Shown: positions 27,501-42,500, numbered from the stretch's first letter. The stretch: DNA of 64,000 nucleotides from Climacteris rufus (GCA_013398175.1 VZRZ01007230.1:845250-909249), one strand, 5' to 3'. The notes: a model not told the origin generated them from the letters alone. Program-made: numbers and translations.

Positions 27501-30500
27501 TTGCTTAACATGACTTGACTATTTCTAGATTAATACCAGATTTATGCCCTAAAAACTGAACTGGAGACACACTGCATGATAAAGAAGAATAAGAAAAGGA
27601 ATTCTTAACTAAAACACAATATCCAGTTCACTTGCTTCACTCCATTCCAATCTTTCAACAATGGGAAAACATGCAACTTACTTATCAGAAGCTTTCAATC
27701 AGCAGTGAGTTTCAATCAGCCAAATGAAGTTTCATTCCTCAGGGTTTATGAGCCTAGTACAACATTTTAAACTATCTATGGAGTGAATTTTTTTTAGCAG
27801 AGCCTATTGTTATACGACAAGGGGTAAAGGTTTTAATTAAAAAGGGTTGATTTAGATTAGACATAAGGAAGAAGTTTTTTACAGTGAGGGTGGTAAAACA
27901 CTGGAACAAGTTGTGCAGTGAGGTGGTGGATGCACCAACCCTGGAAACATTCAGGGTCAGATTGCACAGGTCTCCGAGCAACCTAGTCCAGCTGAAGATG
28001 TCCCTGCTCATTGCAGGGACCCACTAGATGAGGTTGTTCAGGGGCCCATCCAATCTGATCTTGAAAACTCCCAAAGATGGGCCATCTCCCTTCTTTTAGC
28101 AAAAAACCATTCTCCTTTGTCCAACTGCTATCTGCCTGTATAAAAAGTCGTTCTCCCTCTTTTTTGTAAGCCCCCTTTAAGTACTATAAGGCCACAATGA
28201 GGTCTCCCCAAAGCTTTCTCTTTTCCAAGTCAAAAAATCCCAGGTCTCTCAGACTGTCTTTGGAGGAGAGATGCTCCATCCCTCTGATTGCCTTTGTGGA
28301 TCTTCTCTGGACCTGCTCTAACAGGTCCAAGTTTTTCCTGTGCTGAGGACTCCAGAACTGTATACAGCACCCCAGATGAGGTCTCACAAGGGAGACAATC
28401 ACCTCCCTCAACCTGCTGGTCACGTTGCTTTTAATGCAGCCCAGGATATCCTTGGTTGGCGCAAACTGTTGGCTCACATCCAGCTTCTTATCCATGAGAA
28501 CACCCAAGATCTTCTCTGCTTTTAATTAGTTCATCTCTGTCTGTAGTCATATCTGGGATTGCCCAGACCCAGCTGCAGCACCTTGCACTCGGACATGTTG
28601 AACTTTGTCAGGTTCCCATGGGTTCACTTCTTGAGCTTGTCCAGGTCCCTCTGGATGGCATCCTGGCAACTGCACCAGTCAGCTTGGTGTCACCTGAAAA
28701 CTTGCTGAGGGTGCACTCAATCCCACAGTCTACATCATTGACAAAGATATTGAAGAGCACTGGTCCCAAGACAGAGCCCCTAAGAGACATCACTTGATAC
28801 CAGCCTCCACCTGGACACAGAGCCACTGACCGCAACTCTCTGGCTGTATCCATCCAGCCAATTCCTTATCCACCAAATAGTCCATCCATCAAATCCACGT
28901 CTCTCCAATCTGGACTTAAGGATACCATGTGGGCCCACATCAAACACCTTACAGAAGCCTAGGTAGATTACATCCTTGTCACCTGCTGCAGCCACTCCAT
29001 CACAGAAGGCCACCAGATTGGTCAGACATGATTTGCCCTTCGTGAAACCATGCTCCATAAACTGCCCAGGCACAGAAGAGAGGCTCACTGCTCTGTAGTA
29101 CCACAGATCTTCCTTTCTCCTCTTTTTAAAAACAGGAGCGATGTTTTCCTTTTCCCAGTCACCAGGACTTTGCATAACTGCCATGGCTTTTCAAATACAA
29201 CAGAGTGGCTTTGCAACAGCATCAGTCAGTTCCCTCAGGAGCCTGGGATTCATGTCATCAGGCCCCATATACTTGTGGCTATTCATTTTCATCAAGTGGT
29301 CTCAAACCTGCTCTTTACTTACAATGAGAGGGACTTGACTCCCCCGACTACAGACATCTGAACCATATCCCTTTACTCTCCCCAGGTCACCCGTCTATAT
29401 TTCCACTGGCCGTGCATTTCTTTCTTACTCCTCAGCTTGAGGAGCAGATCCTTGCTCATCCATGCCAGTGTCTGGCCTGCCTTGCTTGATTTCTTACACA
29501 TCAGGGTGGAGAGCTTTGCACTCAAAGAAAAGTGTCCTTAAAGAGCTGCCAGCTCTGGTCAGCTCCTTTGTTCCTAAGAACAGTTTTCCAGGGGATCTTA
29601 TTCACAAACTCCTTAAACATCTGCAAGTTCACTCTTACAAAGTTCAGGGTCCTGACTTTGCTTCTTGCCAACACCACTGTCCTTGAGATCACTAACTCAA
29701 CCAGGGCGTAGTTGTCACAGCCCAGGCTGCCTCCAAACTTAACCTCTCTAATGAGCTCATCATCTTAAATTATGAGCTTGAGCCAAATACCAGGTCATTG
29801 GTATTTGACCCGTAAAGACTCGGAACAACATACTACAGATGTGAAAACAGAAAATACTCTCCAAGATACTGTAAAACATCAGCAAAAATCACTTCATATA
29901 ATGAAAATTGAATTGTTAGCACAGCAATCTCTGGTGCTGCAATTGCATGATGCCACAATAATACAACCTGACCTTATAAAACTTATGTGATGAATGAGTT
30001 TATACAAAGTAAAATTTCTGTAGAGCTGAGTCCTCACCGTAAGTAGGGGTGCAACATAAATCATAAAAATGTATCCTTTTTCACCCTCATTTTCTTAAAA
30101 AAAAAAAAAAAAAACAAAAACAAGAGAGCTGAAGGTAGAGTACCCTCAAGTTCTCTAAATTTTATATCTGAAGTGAAACATGAAGTTTACAATCTGTTCA
30201 TTACCTAAGGGCTGTGACATTTTGTGGCTAGGTTAAGAGTTCACTTGGTTGAAAATCAGTGTTCAGCACTACTGACTCACAATTTTATCATGAATCATCC
30301 TTTCTAAAATGACCCATATGCTAGAATTGGAGCACTGGAGGACAAACTCAACTTATAGCTCTAAGATCATGAGATAGACTTCAGAAATATCAAGAGGAAA
30401 TATATGCATTCTAAACAACAAAGGCAATGTCTTCAAGTTAAGTTCAACTTTTGGAAGTCTCGGCTAACAATACAGACTTTTTAAATATAAAATCAATAGT

Positions 30501-33500
30501 TGATCTTTTTATGTCCCTTCTTGATAGTTTCCTGCCTGCATTTTAGTACCAGTGTTCAGAGACAGCAAGGAACAAACATAAAGCTAAAGCAGCAAAAAAG
30601 CATAAAGTTGTGTATTATAATCCTTTCCTTTGCCACAAATTTTTAAAGTTGTAAGTCACAACTAACCTCCCTGCACTAAGCTTGAATTATATTTTCATCT
30701 TTGTAGGTGTTTTCCATTTGCAACTGTTAAACATTTCCAGTAGCTTTGTTTAGGAATTTAGCTAAACTTATAAGGGATTTCATAGTTAATTCTCACATCC
30801 CTGGCCCTATAAGAGTTGTGCTGAAAGTAAAGGTCAAGTTCATTTTGCCTTTTTGCTAAAGTTCTACAACCAACAGAATGCATCTTGTTTCAGTCAATAA
30901 AAGACTAAATAGCTAAAAGCTATTGAGGTTTTCAGAAAGGGCTTTTGTGTTTTCTATACTTCATTAAGTGTTGCAGTAAATACACCTGTAGAATCAGTTC
31001 AAGGATAAATGCAGCTTTAGAAATGCTGACCAGTAACTGTAATGAGGGGACCATCTAGTGGTGACAATCACAATTCACACTCTGCTGTTTTTAAGAAAAA
31101 TGTACAGTGTTAATCTATGAAAGCCACTAGTCATCTTCTCAGTCTTTGGCTTTATTTATTCCATAGCTTTAATAATTTCTTTAATTTAGGTTACAAATGA
31201 CGAGAATAAATATATGGGTTTGTTGATTTTCTTCACCTGTTCCTGTTATGAGAACAATGTCAATTCTTACACATGCTAAAATTGCTCATATATCAAATCA
31301 TTAACCTGAAGACACTAGCAAGAAGGAAATTTAGCAACTAGGCTACAAAATAGGTTTCTGCACTTCACAATTCTCTCCACAGACAAATCTATAATAGCTT
31401 TTTTCTTAATACAAGAGACAAAAAGGCAACAATTGAGAAGTGACAGCTGTACTTTGTATGTTTTACATCTCCATTACATTTCAGCCAAAGAGATGGGCAG
31501 TCTAATAGACTGAATTATAACATAACAAGGGTCTAAGCTTGCCATAAACTAGCATGGACAGAACAGCAAAAACATCAAAGAAAGCTGAATGAGAATGCAA
31601 TACACATCTGGCGGTGTTGGTTTCTGTATTTTGAACATGTCAAACCATTCCAGAGACATGAAAATCATCAAATCATAGAGTGGTTTGGCTTGGAATGGTT
31701 CTTTAAAGGTCATCTCATCCATCTCCCCGCAATGAGGAGGGACATCCAGACCAGGCCCATCCTACCTGACCTTAAATGTTCCCAGGAATGGAACATCTAC
31801 CATTTCTCAAGGCAATCAGTTACAGAGTTTTACCACCCTCATTGTAAAAAAACTTCCTTCTTATATCTAATCTAAATTGACACTCTTTTAGTATAAATTG
31901 ACAGTCTTTAGTATAAAACCATTCCCCTTTGTTCTATCACAATGAAAAAACCCTAAAAGGTTTGTCCTCACCTTTCTTGTAGGCGCCCTTTAAGTAATGA
32001 AAGATCACATTAAATTCTCCCTGAACCCTTCATCTTCTCCAGGCTAAACAACTCAAACTCTCTCAGCCTGTCTTCGTAAGAGAGGTGCTCCAGACCTCTG
32101 ATCATCTTCAAGGTCCTCCTCTGAATTCGCTCCAATAGTTCCAGTCTTTCTTGCACTGAGGACTCCAGAAGTGTGCAGAGCACTCCAGGTGGGTCTCACA
32201 AGGGAGACAATCACCTCCCTCAACCTGCTGGTCACGTTACTTTTGATGCAGCCCAGCATATCCTTGGCCTTCCAGGCTATGAGCGCAAACTGTTGGCTCA
32301 CATCCAGCTTCTTATCCATGAGAACACCCAAGTTCTTCTCTGCTTTTAATTAGTTCATCTCTGTCTGTAGTCATATCTGGGATTGCCCAGACCCAGCTGC
32401 AGCACCTTTCACTTGGACATGCTGAACTTTGTCAGGTTTCCATGGGCTCACTTCTTGAGCTTGTCCAGGTCCCTCTGGTTGGCTTCCTGTCCTTCAGGTG
32501 TGTTAATTGCACCACACGGCTTGGTGTAATCTGTACAGTTGCTGAGGGTGCACTGAAACCCACTGACTAGATCATTGATAAAGACATTAAACAGCACTGG
32601 TCCCCACACAGATCCCCAAGGAACACGATCTGTCATTCTATACTTCTACAGGATGGTTAAGGGTCTGGAGAAGAAGTCTTATGAGAAACAGCTGAGGTCA
32701 CTTGATTTGTTCACCTTGGAGGAGACTGATATATCATTGTGGTCTTCAACGTCCTCCTGAGGGGAAGTGGAGGGGAAGGTACTGATCACTCTTGTGACCC
32801 GTGACAGGACTTGAGGAAATGGCAAGAAGCTGAGTCAGGGGAGGTTTAGGCTGAATTCCAGGAAAATTTTTTTCACCCAGAGGGTGGTTGAGCACTGGAA
32901 CAGGCTCCCCAGAGAAGTGGTCACAGCACCAAGCCTATCTGAGTTTAAGAAGTGTTTGGACAATACTCTTGGGCACATGGGGTGATTCTTGGTGTGTCCT
33001 GTGCAGGGCCAGGAGTTGCACTCAATGATCCTGATGGGTCCCTTCTAACTCAGCATTTTCTCTGATTCTGTGATTCTCTGGATGTAACCATCCAACAATC
33101 CAACCAGTGAGTAGCCCACCCATCAAAGCCATCTCTCTCCAATTTAGAGGGAAAGATGTTGCGAGGGACCGTGTCAAAGACATTACAGAAGTCCAGACAG
33201 ATGGCATCCATAGCCCCTACCTTGTTCATGTAAGTAATGTAATCACTCCATGGTACTCTATCACTAGGCCACTGGGTTGGTCAGACAGGACTTGTCCTTA
33301 GTGAAGCCGTGCTGGCTGTCTCAAGTCACATCCCTGTTCTCCATGTGCTTTAGCACAGCTTCTAGGAAGTTCTGCTCTATGATTTTTCCAGGCACAGAGG
33401 TGAGACTGACAGGTCACCACTTCCTGGAGTGCCCCTTTCCACCCCTTATTAAAAATGCCAGCAATGTTTTCCTTTTTCAGTTACCCTGGACTTCACCTGC

Positions 33501-36500
33501 TACTGTGACTTTTCAAATATCATGGAGAGTAGCTTGGCAACTACATCAGACAATTCCTTCAGGACTCTGGGATGCCTCTCAGTCAGGTCCCATAGACTTA
33601 GCTACGTTCAGGTTCCTCAGGTGATCACAAAGCCAATCCTCCCTTGCGGTGGGAGAGACTTTGCTCCCCCAGTCCTCAACTTGCTCTCTACCATTTGAGA
33701 TGTGTGGGAAGACAGATTGCAAGTGAAGACTGAGGCAAAAAAGTTGTTGAGTACTCAGTCTTCTATTCATCCATTGTTACCAGTTTGCCAGTCTTGTTTA
33801 TTGGGGAGTGAGCTTCCTTTTATAGTTACTGTAAGAAGCCCTTCTTGTTGTTCTTTGCATCCCTCACCAAGTTCATCTTCAGCTGTACCTTGGCTTTTCT
33901 GACCCTGTCCCTACAAAACCAGACAGCATCCCTACACTCTTCCCACTTCTCCCTCCACTGGCTGTGCATTTCCTTCTTGCCCCTTAGTCTGACCAGCAGT
34001 CTCAACTCAGACATGCCAAATGCTTGCCTTCCTTTCCCAGTTTCTTGCACCTGAGGATCCTGAGCTCTTACACTCTATGGAAGGCATTCTTAAAGATTTA
34101 CCATTTTCCGACTCCTCATCCCTGGGACCATTAACTAATTCCTTGAAGAGCTGGAAGTTTGCTTTCCTAAAATTCAGGGTCCTGACTTTACTCTTCATCT
34201 ATCCCATCAGGACTGCAAACTCAAGCTCTTTTTTCTTTTGTCGGTGTTAAATCATATGGCCAGGTAGAATGCACTGCTTTTCTACTGAAGGTATAGGATT
34301 AAGAGATCCATAAAAAAGCATAACATTCAGAAAGAGAAATCTGAGCAATACTGAGCAACTTCACGGATCAAGTGTTCTGTGCCAACTCCTACAGCATTCT
34401 TTGCTTACTCAGATGAAAAATCTTGTTGCTGGAGGAATGACATTCACCCTCCTCCCCAACACTCCCACAGCATGCTTTCCTCCTTCTCTTCAACTGCCAT
34501 TTTCCTGTGTCTGCTTCAGTAGCTCTCTAAACATGTCCTGTGAAGTGTCTTTTTCACCCTTATGTTGTTTCAAACATGCAGGAGTATAGCAATAAGACAC
34601 ATATTAGTCACAGTAGTAACAGAAGGCAAGAGATGCAAAAACTCTCCCTGTTTCGTTAGTCTATTTCTGGAGTGGGTGCAGAAGTTGGACTGTTAGCAAA
34701 GCAAGCTCATTGCTGCAGGCTTACAGCATCACCATGAACCAATCTCTGCTGAAGGCGAGAGAGACTGTCAGCAGATGCCTGAAAAGAATTCCAGTGAAGC
34801 CTGTGGAAGGCTGACAGTAAAAAACCCATTTATTTATTCACAGACTCTCAATGGCACACCAGAGCATCTGCCAAACATAGATACACGTAGATAGCATGGC
34901 AGGCCAGACCAGGACAGGCATTTGTTTACTAAAATTAACACCACTTGATAGTCTTCCTTTCTGGTTTTCTCTGGCTGATCTTGCATGATGGAAATAAAAC
35001 TACAATACTGTCATTCATAAGCTTCAAGGAGAAAACAGGTTATAAAGGATGATAATCAAAAAACCTGAAATAGATTCACTGTAAAAGGCTTGGGGTGAGA
35101 TTAAAAGCATATCCTTGACTATAAACCTAATCAAACAGTCTGAGAAAGCCATATAAAAAGAACATTCGGCCCAGGAAATCCACCAAAAGAAGGAATATTC
35201 TTTCATTTCCCAAAAATAACTTTCCCCGGTGTCTGTTTTGCCCATTTCTCTGATGCTTCAATATATGCCTCAGTAGCTTGCTATCAGGTACCTGAACAGT
35301 CACTATAATTTTCATAGATTTAGGTCTTAAAGAGAAAGCATCTTGATCTTGCAATATGAACATGCATTATTCATTATATCATACAAATCTCTGCCTTCTT
35401 TGTTTATTTATGACTTAAGATCATTTCTTTTTCCAACAGCAATAAACACACCTATTTGAACTGGAACATGGGGAAGAAAAAAAGGAAAGGAAATTAGCAT
35501 GACATGCTAGCACAGAAGGGCTACTAGGAAACTAAGAAAAGTTTACAGAACTCAACAGAGTTCCCTCTGCTCTTCCTGTTGCTTTGTCAGGATTGGCCCT
35601 TATTTTGACCATCCTAGGTGTTGAAAAGTGTTTGCCTTGCTGAGTAGGTTCTAGGGTAAACACTACCTCCTGTCTCCTTAGCTTGCAAAGACACCTTCTT
35701 CATTAGATTACTTGCATCCACCACAGCTCATGAGACAGGTCTGGCATCAAGATTGAGCTGGTGGTGAGACCTCTACTCAGACCTCCATGGTAAACAAACA
35801 TGCATGTCAAAAATCCAGATAACTTATTCTGCAGAATTGCATGGCAGTACATGGATACTTGTTTTATTCTTCCTGAAGCATTCCAGACACTCACAACACT
35901 TAGCTTACAATCCCCTATACATCTGTTACTGCAATTCCACTGTAGTATGTCAGGCAGAACATTATTCCCTCTTCTCAGATTTAGGAACCTGTTTTCTCTT
36001 TCTGCTTTAACAGGAATATGCCCATACTATATACATTTACTCCCTCAAGATACTCTTAGCATTTATACCTTCTCACCCACAAGCTGACCATTTTCCCCAA
36101 GGCAGTTGTAAGAAATTAGTAGGTGAAAACCTCTTCAATCAGTAAGGATTTTGGTTAGCTGAATTTAAGCCCAGGGACAAGACTAAGTTTAGGGTAAGGC
36201 AGTGTAGCATTATTACTAGAAGGTTATTACAGGCACAGAATATGAGGGACTATCTGCATATATTTGCCATATTGACAAGGCTTTCTGCCTTGGAAAGTGA
36301 TTATCACTCTGCCAACAGTTTAGGGACACTAATTTGTAGATGACTTCCAACCCCCAATATTATTGGGCAAACTTAACTTCTAAAGAGAGATTACATGCAA
36401 AGCCAATCTAAATGCTTCCACATCCAAACACAAAAACATCCACAAGTTCAAAAAGGACTGATATTTATTAACCTCCTTCAAATCTACAAAGACACCATAA

Positions 36501-39500
36501 ACATTATTGTCCACTGTTACGTTTTTCCAATCAAAGTTTAAGTATTTTTTTAGAAGTCTGAATTACATATCTTTCAAGGCACTTGATACTTTAAGTTCAG
36601 CAAAAGAAGATGTTAACTTTTTAACTTGTCCAGGATAACCAAGTGCAGAAAAGCAAAACATAATTAAAGTACAGAAGACAACAATTATTTTTAAATGCTG
36701 AAGTATTTTACAAGGGAGGAGACAGGAATTTTGTCATGTTTTTTAAAATCAATATTATCCTTGTAAAATCATATCCAGTTCTAAATGTGAGAAAACAACC
36801 CCTCTGCATTTAACATTCTTTGCTTCATTCCAACTTCAGTTATTTTCAATATGCAGCAGATAAAAGGCATAAAAAGATGTTTTCCTCTACACAGCAGCAT
36901 CATGCTGCCTTTCAAAATTCCAGTTAAACAACCAATTATAAAGGATATACAACCAGGAGCTTACCTTTTACACCACCAAATGGACCATAAGTCATATTAC
37001 AAGCAGTTCTCTGAAGATTGTGCTCATACATCAGTTTAATCTGATACTGGTTCCCGTGATCCACATTTCCCAGAGTTCCTACAAAAGGAACAAAGGGGAA
37101 ACATTTATTAATTTGATCCATTCACTGTGGAAGAAGTAAAGGAGTACTAGTGTAAACAATCTGATAAAAATGTAATTAATTCCTAGTTACTTTGAGATAT
37201 GGAAGCTCACATTACTAGTTTCTTAAAAAAAACCCACCAAGCTACAAGATTCCTAAAGGCCAGAACAAGAAATAAGGTGGTCTTATACTACAAATGGTAT
37301 AAAGACCTAGCAAGAGGCTGAGATTTTATTGCTTAAATGCATTTTACACGTTGGGCACACCTCTAAGTTCAGAAGAAAAAAGTCTGATCAAAGGGGAATT
37401 CTTATGATCCTCTAGCTATTTGGTGAATACACTATATCCAACAGTCAGCCTCAATTGTAATAATTTTGGCCTCAAGTTGTAGCTACACTTTAGCTATAAT
37501 TTGACAAATACATGTTTAGGGCACACTTGCTTTTACTCTGCCTGAAATGGAATGCAGTGATCAATAGTACAAAGATAAAAGACAAACACATGGTAACAAA
37601 AATAACTTTGTGATATACATCATATTCTCTGAAAAGGTCTGCATGCATTTTAACTTCCTGAGTTCTTCAGGAAACTAGAAGAAATTAAAAATGTCTTTCT
37701 AAAGATACTAAAGCTCTCCTTTTGAGAACCAAGTCTTCCCTACACCCCATGAAGAAAGTAAAGTTCTTCATCATGTAAAGTAATATTTAAAGGACTAATA
37801 TTAGAAAGAAAAAAAATAAAAAAACAAACCTTTGAAACAGTCACATCAGCTGGGAAAAGGTGTTTTGAGTGAATTACACACAAGCTAAATCCTACCACAG
37901 TTTTAAGAATACAAAGACATTTCCAACACCATCTTCAACAACCTACTATGAAAGATTTGTAGCTTATGCCAACCTTTTAGGCAATTTCTCCAATTAAATC
38001 AAACACAGCTTTTAAACAAGCAGGCCCCAGTTACGGAAAAGACTGGAATAGACATGAGGGAAAAAGCTCTGCCTGAGTAATAACTAGATAATCAGCAACA
38101 CTTGAGGAAAAATAAGTTAGAAGGTATTCAGTCTCTGTATATTGACTGTAATACAATATCCAGGCCATACTTTAGAAAGCCCTGAAGGATGCTTTCCTTT
38201 GTCAAGGAGAAGCATCATAGTGATTTTATCATGAATAACAGATATAGTAACATGTATAAAGCAAGTAAAGACTCCACTTTATGAAAAGTGGAATTTGCCC
38301 TAAAAGCATAATGAAACAATGATAGTTATTTCTCAGAGGAGCTTGTTTCAGAGTCCCCACTCAGATGACAAAAACTACCATTAAAACATGAATGCTTAAA
38401 ACAGACTAATATGCAAGTCTATCAAAAGACTACAAAATTTTACTTTTATTATTACTTAACTGCTTAAGCCATGTAGACCAAACAGCACATTATAACTAGA
38501 AAAGAATTCTAGGCATGCTGTTGTATCCTGTTAATGCAAATTTTAAAATAAATTGCTTTAATAAAAATTGTACTGGTAGGTTAAAATCCTAAGGCACAAA
38601 CACTATTACAGTGAAGGGAAAGCATGAAAACTGCAGCACATCTCAAAGAACCACTCCTCAGCAAAGACCAATTTCACAGGTGTCTCCAACAGGCAAACAG
38701 AATCTGCAAAGAGAGCATGTTTTTGTAAACCTCTCTGCCTACAAGGCTGTAAATAGGAAGCAAGCTGCTCCTACAAGAAAATTATGCTCTTGTAATGAAA
38801 GGAGCCACCACTGTCCCTGCACAGAGAAAATGAACAATGCCATGCTGTCTATTGAATTTTGAAGGTGGATGTACAATTAATAGAGCTCTGAAATCTGTGC
38901 TTTGCTCTGACCATATAGAAGGGAAAAAAATCAGTGCACAGAATATGTATTTTGTGACTTGCCCCTTCACATACAGAGAGAACACATCATATAGAATTTC
39001 CAGCCAAAGGCAGTAGAAGAAAGAGGATTTAAGAAAAAACATAGTGGTTTCACTTTCTTACTAGTATTAACTGCCTGTCTTGTCATGGGCTGCCTTACCA
39101 ATTTTCTGTCTTTCTAAGAAATTTTCTGGACTTCTGAGTTCAGCAATAATTGTAATTGCTTCATTTGAAAGACCTAAGTAGGCTGGCATTACACAACCAT
39201 TTGTTCATTAGCATGTTGAACAGTGACACCAACTCCTAAAACCATAATGAGAACTAGCTGCTCACAATCACTGCTATCCACAGACCATCCCACACATCAC
39301 AGCACCTCAGGCACAGATCAGCAAACCTCTGCCAACCTCTGGGAAACCTAATTACTAATGTTCCCTCTTCATACATGGGTTTGAGTGAGAGAACACAACT
39401 GCAGATCCCCAGGGATGATGAGTAAAGAGTGTTAGACCAAGTTTAACAATAACCTAACCCAAACTTTAGAATACACTTCAAATCACTGGAAAGCTTGGAT

Positions 39501-42500
39501 CTGTAAACTAACCTGAAACAGCATAAACACAGAGCTTTCGGCAATGCAACACAGCCAGATGAAGTCCTTCAGTAGCACTGTAAAGAAGGGTATAAAAAAC
39601 ACTATTTTCACATAAATTCAAGTAAATTCACACAGGATAAAGTTCAAGTGACATGTTGAAATTGCTCTCATGTGTGGGCCAAATGCAAAGGTTTGGGTGT
39701 TCTATATGCTAGCATAAAAACTCAGAAGTACTGATCTTCCTAAATTCATGCTGAATTGTTTGGAGTTAATTTCAAAATCAAAGTGAATCCTTTAATAAGG
39801 TATTTTCAGATTCAAATATGAAGAGCAACCCAACTATTTTCCCAGTTTAGTCTGAAAGTCATTTGAAACAAGGTGCTGTTAATCCTTCATGGAGGGATGA
39901 TATGAGGATCATCTCTCCAAAAAAGTATTATTTAGCAACAACAGACATCATCTTTTTTTAAAATTCACTTTTCTACTAGTTGCATGGAACCTTCAAACCC
40001 TCACATGCTTCTTCCCCCAAACCCAAGTAGTATTTCCAGCAGAGAAAGTACTTGTGCTGTAACTATAGAAGATATTTTTACCCATTTCACAGAATAAGGC
40101 ATTATCTACCATTCCTGCACAGGGTCACTCTGTGAGTACTTGACCCTTTGGTCTCAGAGCACAAATCATTCCCATGGTTGGTACAGGTTTTTCTTTAGTT
40201 TTTTATATAAAGTTCATGCTGCAGTTTTAGAGGCTAATTTCAAAATTAAAACTAATCCTTTAAGAACTGATTTCCAAAATAAAGTTCTCCTAAATAGATA
40301 TTCTCACAGCCAATTAAATAGAAGGTGTTTTCCTTAGAGTCACAGTATCTCTCCTCTACCTGGTCACTTATTTCCACTAAATTCGCTGGGATTAAGGATC
40401 TTGTATCCTCTACCAAAAATGAAACAACTAGTCAGTATTTTATTTTAGATCATAACAAGTTAGTCAAGTATTCTTAACACCTTAAAAGATAACTTTCATT
40501 ACAAAGTTTTTCCTGTTCTACATATTTCTAAATAATTGTGTATCTGGAAGATTATCCTCTATATACACCTTAAATAAAAACTCTCTCATATCAAGATGAT
40601 TCAAGAAACAGATCAAATGCATACCACAGGATTCACAGATGTGATTAATAGTTGTCCATCTAGAAACTGAAAGCTCACCCTCCAAAACACAGGAAGAAAA
40701 TCACATCTAAGACTTAAATAAACACCAGAGACCTAAACAGAACCACAGCCTGCCATTTACTTACGAAACAAACTTTCCTACTTCCACCTGCAATATTGGT
40801 TCTCTCAAGTGCACTTCCAAGAGTAAATCTTCAGGTTGTACCTCATCTCCAGGTTTCACAGGATGTGGATTAAAGATTCGGAGATATCCCATATAACTGC
40901 CCACAATAACTTTATCTAAAAAACAAACAAACAATCAAAGAAAAAACAACACACAGAATACTACACAATACGATAGCATATGTGGAGTTCAATTTGCTGT
41001 AAAGTGCTTCCAATAGTATCCTAAAAAGATAAAATATTGACATGATTCAATTAATGTTGATTATGCTCTGTCTTCTAGTTAAGAGTAGCAATTACATTTT
41101 TTGCAGATCTGTGAAAATGTCAGCTTCGCTGATGACAGTGATGAGTGTTTCTAAAGGCGTTATCCCCGATGCTCTCGAGGTAGCAACAGCATCTTTATGC
41201 CAGAGGAATCCCTGCCAGGATAAGCTGCAACGGTTTTAAAACTCCCCCAAAGGACAGAGTTCCAGCTACCGCAGATAACCTGTTTCTGCTGGCTCCTCTA
41301 GGACGAGAGTTTCCCCAGGCGTGGTGTTCTAGCGCCGATGAGAACAAAAGGCTACACAGAGGGATAACAGCTGATTTATTGTGAGTCCAGTGTTGCGTTC
41401 TGAGGGTCCAGAGATATCCAGGTGGCTGAGTAACCCAGAAGAAAGAGGCCAAGGAAGCCCTGCAGGGCTCATTTAAAGGGAGGTGGGACCAGGAAACACC
41501 CAATGGGAAACCACGTAGTTCAAAGTGACCAGTGGAGGGGAGCTTTCCAGGGCACAGCCATATATGAGATCTGAGATATGGGCACAGGTAACACAAGGGA
41601 AATATGGGATTTTACCACAGCTCACGTAGAGGGTTCAGATATTGGAGGAAGAAGGCTGAGGGCTTTGCCTTGTCTTTCTTCCCACCAAACCTGCAGCTCA
41701 AAAGAAGCAGCTTCTGCCAAGAAGGCTGCTACATGTTTCTGGGTAAGAATCAGGGAAAAGGCCAATTAGGCAGATGTCATGGTGGGAGTCTGTTATAGAC
41801 CACCCAATGAGGAAGAAGAGGCAATGAAATATGCTATAGGCAGCTTGGAGAAGTCTCAAAATCGCCAGCCCTTGCTCTTTTGGGGGACTTCAACTTACCA
41901 GAAAATATAACTAACGCTGCAAATAAAACGTAGCAGAGAGGAAGTGTCTAGGAAGTCCCTGGAGTTTATGAAGGATAACTGCCTGACACAGATGGTGAGG
42001 GAGCCAGCTAGGGAAGGTGTCCCACTGGACTTGTTGTTTGTGAACAGAGAAGGTGATGTGATGGTTGGAGGCTGTACTGGGCACAGCGATCACAGAATAT
42101 TATTTTTGATTCTTAGAGAAGTAAGGGGGGAGTCAGCAGAACTGCTGTCTCGAACTCCTGGAGGGCAGACTTTCATCTATTTAGACAACTGGTTGACAAA
42201 GTCCCTTGGGAGGCAGTTCTGAAGGGCAAAGGAGTCAAAGAAGGCTGGACGTTCTTAACAAAGGAAACCTTGAAAGGTACAGGACCAGGCTGTCCCCATG
42301 CGCCAAAAGACAAGCTTACAGGGAAGAAGAGCAGCCTGGCTGAACAGAGAGCTTTGGCTGGAACTCAGGACAAAGAGGAGATATTCTGTTGAAAGAAGGG
42401 GCAGCCCAATCAGGGGTGCTACAAGGATGTCATGAGGTTATGCAGGAAGAAAACTAAATGGGCCAAAGACACTAGAACTTAAATTGGCTGCTATCATGAA

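Larger units (their letters stand above)
13761..36964 (-). other. BBS9: BBS9 intron between coding exons 4 and 5 (23.2 kb)
   Basis: The largest intron in the window. It contains the LTR inverted repeat at 15.7-16.4 kb, CR1 copies at 21.4-22.6, 27.8-29.8 and 31.7-34.3 kb, LTR pieces at 23.1 and 25.9 kb, and unique stretches near 18.3-18.9 and 20.6-20.8 kb that look like conserved noncoding DNA. No exon-like segment was recognised. Confidence 0.85.

Noticed and set aside
30098..30125. Poly-A tract as the tail of a processed retrogene
   Set aside because: No gene-like sequence precedes it and no target-site duplication is evident.
34640..34990. Possible further minus-strand LTR around the inverted polyadenylation-like TTTATTTATTCAC at 34.83 kb
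   Set aside because: Only one motif supports it. There is no shared sequence with the other LTRs and no clear ends.
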